Shown in pieces: positions 25,293-32,807 of a stretch of 64,000 bases of DNA. The translations under genes and the position numbers were made by a program. The stretch covers positions 1 through 64,000 of the forward strand of contig DVFR01000019.1 in NCBI GenBank assembly GCA_018713165.1, in the 5' to 3' direction. The notes beneath the pieces were generated by a model that had not been told where the DNA came from, searched no databases, and was given only the letters and a program-made list of their open reading frames with translations. Every line of letters starts with the position of its first letter. Positions within the stretch are counted from its first letter, which is position 1. This DNA comes from Candidatus Coproplasma stercoravium (GTDB lineage: Bacteria > Bacillota > Clostridia > Christensenellales > Borkfalkiaceae).

Positions 25293-26045
25293 ATGCAGAT
25301 AAATTACGGAAAATTTTATTCGCGGCACTTAAAACGCGAAATGGAATATAAAATTTACGGCACGGGCGGCAAACCCGTGCTCGCAATACCCTGCCAGGGC
25401 GGCAGATTTTACGAGTTCGAGGATATGCGCATGCTCGATATTTACGCACCGTATATCGAGGACGGGCGCATTCAGGTTTTCACGATAGACAGCATCGATA
25501 ACGAAACTCTCTTCGGCAGCGGCGGCGCTCGCGAGAGAATATGCCGCCACGAAGCGTGGGTCAACTATATAATGGAGGAGGCAATTCCCCATTTTTCGCA
25601 CATAAACACGCAGGCAAACGGCTGGGAGATAAAGTTCCTCGCCGTCGGGCTGAGCCTCGGCGCGCTCCACGCCGCAACGCTCTTTTTCCGCTATCCCGAC
25701 GTGTTCGACGGCCTGCTCGCGCTCAGCGGCGTTTATACAAACGAATACTGCTTCGGAAATTATCACGACGATTTGACCTATATCAACTCGCCCCAGCAGT
25801 TCGTTGCAAACATGCCCGCAGGGCACCCTTACATCGAAAAGTACAACTCGGGCAGAATCATTCTGTGCGTCGGCCGGGGCGCGTGGGAGAACGAAACGCT
25901 CGAAAGCACGGCGGCGTTCGAAAAAATTTTAAGGCAAAAGGGCATAAACGCCTGGGTCGATTTCTGGGGCGGCGACGTCCGTCACGACTGGGACTGGTGG
26001 TTTATACAGGCTTCGTATTTTTTGCCCAAAATTTTGAATTACTGA
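25293..26045 (+). CDS. Second putative esterase, alpha/beta hydrolase fold
   Basis: A 250-aa protein related to the esterase family but more diverged. The strand-plus-oxyanion region is KPVLAIPCQGGRFYEFEDM (about 26-44). The elbow is AVGLSLGALHAA, with Ser as nucleophile, and HDWDWW near the C-terminus carries the likely catalytic His. A ribosome site AAAGAGG precedes the ATG. Separated by 133 nt from the previous esterase and followed by an ATP-grasp gene; together they look like a small pathway that makes and breaks ester or amide bonds (inference). Confidence 0.8.
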   Translation: MQINYGKFYSRHLKREMEYKIYGTGGKPVLAIPCQGGRFYEFEDMRMLDIYAPYIEDGRIQVFTIDSIDNETLFGSGGARERICRHEAWVNYIMEEAIPHFSHINTQANGWEIKFLAVGLSLGALHAATLFFRYPDVFDGLLALSGVYTNEYCFGNYHDDLTYINSPQQFVANMPAGHPYIEKYNSGRIILCVGRGAWENETLESTAAFEKILRQKGINAWVDFWGGDVRHDWDWWFIQASYFLPKILNY

Positions 26046-26219
26046 GCGGCTTAACAGCTGTTGCAGCAAAAAGGGCGGCACATATGCCGCAACTATTTGT
26101 ATGAAACGGCGCGTTTGCGCCGAAAAAAATAAAGCTTTCAGCGACGGGCAAAAACATATGGCGGTAAATATGCCGCACATTATAATTCAGCAAATTAAAC
26201 TGCTGAAGGGAGAAATATT

Positions 26220-27413
26220 ATGAAAAATTTTGTGTTCATCTCGCCCAACTTTCCCACAAACTACTGGAAGTTCTGCAAGGAACTCAGGGGTAACGGGCTC
26301 AACGTGCTCGGCGTGGGCGATTGCCCCTACGACGAGCTCAACCCCGAACTCAAACTCAGCCTCACCGAATATTACAGGGTAAACTCTCTCGAAAATTACG
26401 ACGAGGTGTACCGCGCTGTGGCGCTCTTTGCCTTCAAATACGGCAGGATTGATTTTATAGAGAGCAACAACGAATACTGGCTGGAGCTCGACGCAAAGCT
26501 GCGCACCGATTTCAACGTGTGCTCAGGCTTCAAGGAAGAGGACATGGCGCGCGTAAAGCACAAGTCGAAGATGAAGGAGTACTACAAAAAGGCGTGCGTG
26601 GTAACGGCGCGCTACTGCATGGCGACTTCCGTGGAAGAGTGCAAAAAGTTTATCGCAAAGGTGGGCTATCCCGTTATTGTGAAGCCCGACAACGGAGTGG
26701 GCGCAAACGACACCTACAAGCTCTCCTCCGACGAGGAGCTCAAAAAGTTCTTCAACGAAAAGCCTCCCGTCGAGTACATTATGGAGGAGTTTGTCGAGGC
26801 GGAGGTCAACTCTTACGACGCGATAATCAACTCGAAGGGCGAGCCGATATTTGAAACGGGAAACGTAACCCCCATGTCTATCATGGACATAGTGAACACC
26901 AACGGCAACAGCATATATTATATAGTAAACGAGCTTGCGCCCGACGTCAAAGACGCGGGCAGGCGCACCGTTAAGGCGTTCGGCGTGAAGAGCCGCTTCG
27001 TCCACTTCGAGTTTTTCCGCCTCACAAAGGACCAGTATCTCGGCAAAAAGGGCGACGTGATTGCCCTCGAGGTGAACATGCGCCCCTGCGGCGGCTTCTC
27101 GCCCGATATGATGAACTACGCTAACTCCACCGACGTGTATAAGATATGGGCCGACATGATTGCGTACGACAGCACTCTCGTCCCCACGGGCGAAAAGTTC
27201 TACTGCGCGTATGCCGGCAGGCGCGACGGCAAGCAGTTCGAGTACAGCGGGGAGGATATAGAGCGCAAATACGCCGCCAATTTAAAGGCGGTCGACCGCA
27301 TTCCCGACGCCCTCGCCGCGGCGATGGGCAACACCATGTATCTTGCCAACTTCAAAACCAAAGAGGAGATGAACGCCTTCTATAAAGACGTTTTATTGAC
27401 GAAGGAAATTTAA
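26220..27413 (+). CDS. ATP-grasp ligase of unknown substrate
   Basis: A 397-aa carboxylate-amine/thiol ligase-type protein. The N-terminal Rossmann-like preATP domain begins FVFISPNFPTNYWKFCKEL. The ATP-grasp fold spans about 115-310: KMKEYYKKACV, YPVIVKPDNGVGANDTY (phosphate-binding loop region, about 150-166), YIMEEFVEAEVNSYDA and IALEVNMRPCGGFSPD with the metal-binding E and N. AAGGGAGAAA precedes the ATG. It resembles the CarB-like ATP-grasp proteins often annotated without known substrate. A bidirectional terminator follows. Confidence 0.88.
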   Translation: MKNFVFISPNFPTNYWKFCKELRGNGLNVLGVGDCPYDELNPELKLSLTEYYRVNSLENYDEVYRAVALFAFKYGRIDFIESNNEYWLELDAKLRTDFNVCSGFKEEDMARVKHKSKMKEYYKKACVVTARYCMATSVEECKKFIAKVGYPVIVKPDNGVGANDTYKLSSDEELKKFFNEKPPVEYIMEEFVEAEVNSYDAIINSKGEPIFETGNVTPMSIMDIVNTNGNSIYYIVNELAPDVKDAGRRTVKAFGVKSRFVHFEFFRLTKDQYLGKKGDVIALEVNMRPCGGFSPDMMNYANSTDVYKIWADMIAYDSTLVPTGEKFYCAYAGRRDGKQFEYSGEDIERKYAANLKAVDRIPDALAAAMGNTMYLANFKTKEEMNAFYKDVLLTKEI

Positions 27414-27435
27414 ATTTTTAAAAAATACAAAGGCT

Positions 27436-27480
27436 TAAAGCGCCGCGCGGCAGAAAAATTTCTGCCGCGCGGCGCTTTAA
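27436..27480. terminator. Bidirectional terminator between convergent genes
   Basis: A ~20-bp perfect stem (TAAAGCGCCGCGCGGCAGAA and complement) with a tiny loop, followed by AATTTTTATTT on the + side and preceded by TTTAAAAAATAC on the other. Confidence 0.88.
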
Positions 27481-27483
27481 TTT

Positions 27484-27744
27484 TTATTTCAAAGTAATTT
27501 TTCTTGCGGCAAACCACATTGCCAGCGCGGCGATAAACGCCATAAACGAAACGAGCATGTTCATGCTGAAAATGTTTGCGCTGCTGCCGCTGTACTCCAC
27601 CCCGGGGATTCGCCACCTCACTTCTATCCGGAAGGGCGATTCGTACCATGCCGAGATGCTGTATCCCTCGGGCGGGAAAAAGGCGTATTGGAAGAGCTGC
27701 GCGCAGGGTATCAGCCAGCACAGCCCGAGCACGGCGACGAACAC
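27484..27744 (-). CDS. Small two-helix membrane protein (GTG start)
   Basis: Unrecognised 86-aa protein with hydrophobic segments at about 2-20 (FVAVLGLCWLIPCAQLFQYA) and 60-80 (MNMLVSFMAFIAALAMWFAA), and between them a short external loop (YSISAWYESPFRIEVRW). The only start in frame is GTG at 27744; upstream the frame stays open for a few codons (CWYDWV) to a stop, so the gene may be 5'-truncated. It lies just downstream of the methyltransferase gene on the same strand. Confidence 0.5.
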   Translation of the reverse strand: MFVAVLGLCWLIPCAQLFQYAFFPPEGYSISAWYESPFRIEVRWRIPGVEYSGSSANIFSMNMLVSFMAFIAALAMWFAARKITLK

Positions 27745-27817
27745 CCAGTCGTACCAACAGCGTATGCCGCGCGTCGCCGCGCTTTAACGGCACGATATTG
27801 CGCCGCATTATGATATT

Positions 27818-28690
27818 TCAATTTTTTATCCCGCGCACAAACATTATCAGGCTGACCGCCGTGTCCCACTGTTTTTCTCCGCGTTCGTATAAGTTAAGGC
27901 GCCCGTCATACTTTTTATTTATAAGTTCCGTCATCTTTTCTATATCTTTCGCGGCAACGTACTCGGGCATGGAGCGGGCGACGTTTTGCAAACAGTCCAG
28001 GGCAGATTTGCGGCCTTCCTCTATTATGTCGCGCGCCAGCGCCGAAAATTTTTTATCGTCGGGCGTCAGCCCCACAGCAAGATAGTCGCAGGTTACCTCC
28101 CCGAATCCGAATTGTTCCATGGCGGCGGGCAGTTCCGCCTCGGTTAAAGGATATCTGCGCACGGCGTACTTTGTTAAAGTGTCGTCATGCTCTGCCACCC
28201 TGCGCCAGAACCCCTCTTCAAAACCGTTTTCATCAAGGCATGGTGCCTTTACTTCGGCAGTTGTGCGGTTGGAGAGCACAATGCACGCGCCACCGCTCTT
28301 TAAAACGCGCAACTGTTCGCCGAAAAATTTTTTTGGTTCTATGTGTTCGCTCACCGTGTATGAGATGGTCACGTCGAATGTGCCGTTCTGAAAGGGCAGC
28401 GCCGTAGCGTCTCCCTCAAAAAATTCTATGCCCTTCTCGTGTTCGCGGGCAAAATTTATAAAGTTGCTGTCGCGGTCGAGTCCATATATCTCCGCCTTTG
28501 GGTACCAGCGGTGCAACGCGCCCGCCAGCGCCCCGGGGCCGCACCCCACCTCAAGTATTTTAAGCCTGCGCCTGTCGTCAAGCTTTAAAAGAGCCCTGTA
28601 TCTCTCTGCAAATAGTTCGCTAAAGCGCAGTTTGCGGCTGTAGTACAGCGTGTTTGCCCCCTGAATGAATTGCGACCACACGGTGTTCAT
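27818..28690 (-). CDS. Class I SAM-dependent methyltransferase
   Basis: A 290-aa methyltransferase. SAM motif I is LKILEVGCGPGALAGAL (about 43-59), the acidic residue of motif II is in IYGLDRDSNF, motif III is FEGDATALPF and motif IV FDVTISYTVSEH. The C-terminal ~120 residues form a substrate cap. It looks like the UbiE/Methyltransf_11 group; the substrate is unknown. A run of nine G (minus strand, 28699-28707), 8 nt before the ATG, serves as the only possible ribosome site and could vary in length. Confidence 0.88.
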   Translation of the reverse strand: MNTVWSQFIQGANTLYYSRKLRFSELFAERYRALLKLDDRRRLKILEVGCGPGALAGALHRWYPKAEIYGLDRDSNFINFAREHEKGIEFFEGDATALPFQNGTFDVTISYTVSEHIEPKKFFGEQLRVLKSGGACIVLSNRTTAEVKAPCLDENGFEEGFWRRVAEHDDTLTKYAVRRYPLTEAELPAAMEQFGFGEVTCDYLAVGLTPDDKKFSALARDIIEEGRKSALDCLQNVARSMPEYVAAKDIEKMTELINKKYDGRLNLYERGEKQWDTAVSLIMFVRGIKN

Positions 28691-28840
28691 AAATTGTTCC
28701 CCCCCCCGGCATATGGTGACGATATATTAACATAGCAATACGTTGCTGTCAAGTACGGCGGAAATTTAAACGCGGCAAAAGTTCTAAACGGCGCGGATGG
28801 CAAATAAAATAGCGTATACGAAATATTTGCGGAGGGTGGT

Positions 28841-29941
28841 ATGCTCGACAGTGAAGTTTGCAAAGATTTGAATTCGCGCCTTGGCGGCGCTACCGTTGCC
28901 GTGCGGGGCGACGGGGAGCTGTATTCGGCGCTGTGCGCAGGCAGTTGCGAAGGCCTCAGCTTTTCGGAGGAGGAAAAGGGCTGCGGCGCGCTTATATTTA
29001 CCGAAAAGGACGGGGCAGACTATGCCGCCGTTGCGGACGGCAGACCCTTTGTTATAATATCTGGCGACGGCGCCCCGCTCGAAAAGAAGTACGGCTGTGC
29101 CTGCACGGCGCCTGTGCCCTGGGACGACGGCGCGCTGAATGCTCTTTTAAGATTGCTCGCGGGCGAGTTCTGCGTGCGTTCGGTGAATATCGACGTGCCC
29201 GAATGGATGCGCTTTCTGCCGCAGGACAGTTCGGCAATCTCCGAACTTATCGAAAAGGTGCGCGCCGCGTGTTCTTCGGTAAAAAAAGTAAAGGATATCT
29301 CCTCGCTCGGTTCTGTTACCGAGGGCACAAAATACTGGTCGCCCGCAACGGAGCTCACCATCGATTTTTCGACGGGCGACGCGCATATCGCGTGTTTTGC
29401 GCAGGAAGGTATATTTTTTGACATGCTCTCCGAAATTGCGGGCGACGGAATTGACGGCGAGTATTCGTTGATGCGCTACGTCCGCTCCGCGGCGGAAGCA
29501 AAGCGCGGGTACGAAAAGGTGCGCGACGCGCTCGACTGCGCCCGCGTCAACGGTTACGGCATAGTCACGCCCGCGGATGAAGATTTGAGCTACGAACAGC
29601 CCTGCGTTGTAAAACAGGGTTCTTCCGTAGGCATAAAGCTGCGCGCCTCGGCGCCTACTTACCATATTATAAGAGTGGATGTCTCGGGCGAGGTCAGTCC
29701 CATAATGGGCGAAAGCGCCCAGAGCGAAAGCCTCGTTTCAAATATGATGAGCGGGTTCGAGAAAAACCCCGAGGAGACGTGGAACACCGACGTGTTCGGC
29801 AGGTCTTTAAAGTCGATGGTGCAGGAGGGGCTGAACGCGAAGGTAAATTCCATTCAGGAGGAAACGCGCTCCAAACTCAGAAAGGCGATAACGCGCATGG
29901 CTAACGAGGGTAAGGGCGGGGTCATTTGTATAATACTTTAA
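28841..29941 (+). CDS. spoIVA: SpoIVA homologue without a P-loop
   Basis: SpoIVA builds the basement layer of the spore coat on the forespore membrane by ATP-driven polymerisation. This 366-aa protein matches the SpoIVA middle and C-terminal domains: VNIDVPEWMRFL (115-126; B. subtilis VNVNLPSWVMVL), KRGYEKVRDAL, GYGIVTPADEDLS (238-250), TWNTDVFGRSLKSMVQEG (313-330) and the end GKGGVICIIL (357-366; B. subtilis SGGLIAIIL). The N-terminal ATPase is reduced from about 235 to about 110 residues. Where Walker A GAVRTGKST is expected it reads VAVRGDGEL (19-27). So it is probably a non-ATPase paralogue or partner of a full SpoIVA. GGAGG precedes the ATG. Confidence 0.85.
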   Translation: MLDSEVCKDLNSRLGGATVAVRGDGELYSALCAGSCEGLSFSEEEKGCGALIFTEKDGADYAAVADGRPFVIISGDGAPLEKKYGCACTAPVPWDDGALNALLRLLAGEFCVRSVNIDVPEWMRFLPQDSSAISELIEKVRAACSSVKKVKDISSLGSVTEGTKYWSPATELTIDFSTGDAHIACFAQEGIFFDMLSEIAGDGIDGEYSLMRYVRSAAEAKRGYEKVRDALDCARVNGYGIVTPADEDLSYEQPCVVKQGSSVGIKLRASAPTYHIIRVDVSGEVSPIMGESAQSESLVSNMMSGFEKNPEETWNTDVFGRSLKSMVQEGLNAKVNSIQEETRSKLRKAITRMANEGKGGVICIIL

Positions 29942-29952
29942 GTGTTCACAAA

Positions 29953-29983
29953 AATGCCGCGCAAGCCGTTGCGCGGCATTTTT
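29953..29983 (+). terminator. Terminator after the SpoIVA-like gene
   Basis: Stem AATGCCGCGCAA / TTGCGCGGCATT with loop GCCG, followed by TTT. Confidence 0.85.
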
Positions 29984-30129
29984 GAGGCGGAGAAACTAAG
30001 GTCTCGCGCGGCATGCGGTGTATAAACCGCCGCGCTCGGTCACCGCTCGTTCTCTGATTTGCCCTCGCTCATCTCACAGCGACATTGCTTGCGCTTTTCA
30101 CGTCGTTATTTTAATAAAAAATTATTTTT

Positions 30130-30160
30130 GCGGAGTAAAATCAGATTACTCCGCTTTTTT
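30130..30160 (+). terminator. Orphan terminator
   Basis: GCGGAGTAA / TTACTCCGC-type stem followed by TTTTTT. No gene lies between it and the terminator at 29953, so it may end a short RNA or be a backup terminator. Confidence 0.7.
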
Positions 30161-31025
30161 ATTTTCTGCAAAATATGTCGGAAAATATAAAATGCCGTCG
30201 TATGCGCCGAGTGCGCCAAAATTCATATAAAAAGGCGTTTTGCCGCTTTTATGCATATGTGTTGCCGCTAAGATGCGCCAAAAATAATATGCGGGTTTAA
30301 CAAGGTGAACAAAAACGCATTTATTTTGCAATACATATGAAAAAGGGCGGCGGATATGCGCGGAATACTTGCGCGCCCGCGCATTAAAGCCGCGCCGCAT
30401 ATTTATCGCCGCGCATATAAAAACGGAGGAGGGGGAGGGCATATTTGTACGGGTGCAGGCAAATAAAAAATACGGTATTTTTGCGGCATATGAATTAAAA
30501 TTAATTTAATATTTTCGTCGCATATGTATTTGTATTCAGATTTTATTTACCGCATATGTCTGCGCGCGGCAAAATTAAAATATTTATCTGCGCGACGGGT
30601 GATATCGGACAAAATAAATATGTTTAAAAATAAATATGCGCCGAGATTTATTTTATCGCGTTATATGCGCTTAAAAAATATGCGTTCAGGCGGCAAAAGG
30701 CAGCTTTCCCTCTCCCCTTCCGTGTGGGGATAATCTGCCGCCCGATTGTGGAGATGTGGGCGGCGACGAATATGAATGAGGGCGGCTTTTCGCGGAGATT
30801 TTACAAAATTCCGCAAAATAATGCAAATTTTTTGTGAATAAACCGTTTATCGGGCGGCATATATATGCCGCCCGATACTCTGTAATTCCACATAAAAATT
30901 ATGCCGCCGACGGTTATTTTTCCGTCGGCGGCGATTGGCTGTATTACGGCGCGCGGGCTTTAAATTACCGCATGCATTGCCGCGCTCCCGTAAATACAGT
31001 TATTGGTGAATTTTCGTGAACCCCT
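30161..31025. other. Long AT-rich stretch without a credible gene
   Basis: About 860 bp with no ORF that has a ribosome site and family-like content. It is rich in ATATG/CATAT words and in Arg/Lys/Ile/Tyr-type nonsense ORFs. Two hairpins stand out: a perfect 30-bp palindrome at 30848-30877 (TATCGGGCGGCATAT and complement) and a GCCGCCGACGG stem at 30903-30932. It may be decayed gene sequence or hold an unrecognised RNA. Confidence 0.5.
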
Positions 31026-32807
31026 TTACTCTCCCGCGAACTGCGAGTTGTAAAGGCTTGCGTAGAATCCGTTCTGCGCCAAAAGTTCCTCGTGTTTGCC
31101 CTGCTCGACGATGTTGCCGTCGCGCATTACCAGAATGAGGTCGGCGTTCTTTATCGTAGACAGCCTGTGCGCGATTACGAAGCTCGTTCTGCCGCGCGTG
31201 AGGTTATCCATAGCCGTCTGGATTATCTCCTCCGTGCGGGTATCGACGTTGGAGGTCGCCTCGTCGAGTATAAGCATTGGCGCGTTTTCAATCATCGCAC
31301 GGGCGATGGTTATAAGCTGTTTCTGTCCGCCCGAAATTTCGTCGCCGTTTTCGACGTAGTGGTCGAGCCCGCCGGGCTGGGTGGATATATAGTGCGTTAT
31401 TCCCGCCGCGTCGCACGCCTTTTTAATCTCTTCGTCGGTTGCCTGCTCAGAATACACTATGTTTTCGCGCAGGGTACCTTCAAACATCCAAGTGTCCTGC
31501 AAAACCATGCCGAACAGGTCGTGCACCTCCTCGCGCGGCATATCCTTTATCGAAACGCCGTCTATGGTTATGTCGCCGCTGTTCACCTCGTAGAACCTCA
31601 TCAGAAGGTTTACCATGGTGGTCTTGCCTGCGCCCGTGGGGCCGACTATAGCGACCTTCCAGCCCGGCTGAACCTTTGCGGAGAAGTCGGGAATTATAAC
31701 CCTGTCGTCGTTGTAGCCGAATTTTACGTGTTTGAATTCAACTTCGCCGCGCACGCCTTCGGTGAGCTTGCGCTCCTTTCCGCTCTCGTCCTCAAGCTCC
31801 TCTTCGCCGAGGAATGCGAACACCCTGCCGCTCGCCGCCGCCGCGCTCTGCAAAACGTTTGCCGCCTGCGCAATCTGCGAGAGGGGGCTCTGGAAGAGGT
31901 TTACGTACACGAGGAAGGCGGAGAGGGTGCCGAACGTCACGCCGCTTTCGGGGGTGCTTATCAGTATGCCTGCAACCACGCACACCGCCGCATACGCGAA
32001 GTATGAGATGAAAGTCATCGCGGGCTGCATTATGCCCGAGAGCGCCTGCGAGAGGAAAGTCGATTTCTTCAATCTCTTATTCGTCTTTCCGAAGTCCTCG
32101 CCCGTGCGTTTTTCGGCGTTGAACGCCTTTATCACGAGCTGGCCGGAGTAGTTTTCTTCGACCTTGCCGTTGAGCACCGCCAGTTCGTCCTGCTGTTTTC
32201 TGAACTGCGGCTGCGAGAACTTCATTATAACCATTAAAAGTATGGCCATAAAGGGCACGATGATAAGCACGGTGAGGGCGAGCTGCCAGCAGCTCACGAA
32301 CATGGCAATCAGCACGCCTGTGAGCATGCATACCGACTGCACCACCATAGACACCGCCTGCTGCATGGAGTTGCCTATCGTGTCGACGTCGTTTGTCACG
32401 CGCGAGAGGGTGTCGCCGTAGGCGTGGGAGTCGAAGTATTTTAAGGGCACTTTGTTTATCTTCTGCGAAATCTCCGAGCGCAGCCCGCGGCACAGCCTCT
32501 GGGATACGGTCGTCATTATAAAGCCAGAAACGTACGTGCACAGCGCGTTGCTTGCGTAGAATACTATCAGTATTACGGCAAAGCGGGCAAGCTCGTTCAT
32601 ATCTATGGGTATGCCGCCCGTAATTACGTTTACGAGGTCGGAGAGTATCTGCGGCGCAAAGATGGAAATAAGCGTCGCGCCCACTGTAAATACCAGCGAA
32701 ATTATCACGGGTATGAGGTAGCGGCTCATGTATACTGCGAGCTTGCCGATATTTCTTTTGAATTCGCCTTTTTTCAGCTTCTCTCCGCTGTATCTTGCAG
32801 GTTTCAT
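31026..32807 (-). CDS. ABC exporter half-transporter, consensus site subunit
   Basis: A 593-aa fused membrane-ATPase half-transporter, downstream member of a heterodimer. Six helices lie in residues about 25-320. The ATPase has Walker A GPTGAGKTT, signature ISGGQKQL, Walker B MLILDEATSNVD with the catalytic Glu intact, and the switch His in IAHRLST. The layout resembles BmrCD/LmrCD/TM287-288 type multidrug exporters. It overlaps the upstream subunit gene by 4 nt (stop/start ATGA), so the two are co-translated. Likely controlled by the MarR gene at 35128. Confidence 0.93.
   Translation of the reverse strand: MKPARYSGEKLKKGEFKRNIGKLAVYMSRYLIPVIISLVFTVGATLISIFAPQILSDLVNVITGGIPIDMNELARFAVILIVFYASNALCTYVSGFIMTTVSQRLCRGLRSEISQKINKVPLKYFDSHAYGDTLSRVTNDVDTIGNSMQQAVSMVVQSVCMLTGVLIAMFVSCWQLALTVLIIVPFMAILLMVIMKFSQPQFRKQQDELAVLNGKVEENYSGQLVIKAFNAEKRTGEDFGKTNKRLKKSTFLSQALSGIMQPAMTFISYFAYAAVCVVAGILISTPESGVTFGTLSAFLVYVNLFQSPLSQIAQAANVLQSAAAASGRVFAFLGEEELEDESGKERKLTEGVRGEVEFKHVKFGYNDDRVIIPDFSAKVQPGWKVAIVGPTGAGKTTMVNLLMRFYEVNSGDITIDGVSIKDMPREEVHDLFGMVLQDTWMFEGTLRENIVYSEQATDEEIKKACDAAGITHYISTQPGGLDHYVENGDEISGGQKQLITIARAMIENAPMLILDEATSNVDTRTEEIIQTAMDNLTRGRTSFVIAHRLSTIKNADLILVMRDGNIVEQGKHEELLAQNGFYASLYNSQFAGE

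Noticed and set aside
30018-31019. Short ORFs in the gap after the SpoIVA-like gene
   Set aside because: No ribosome sites, odd composition, and several start or end inside hairpins. None is supported as a gene.
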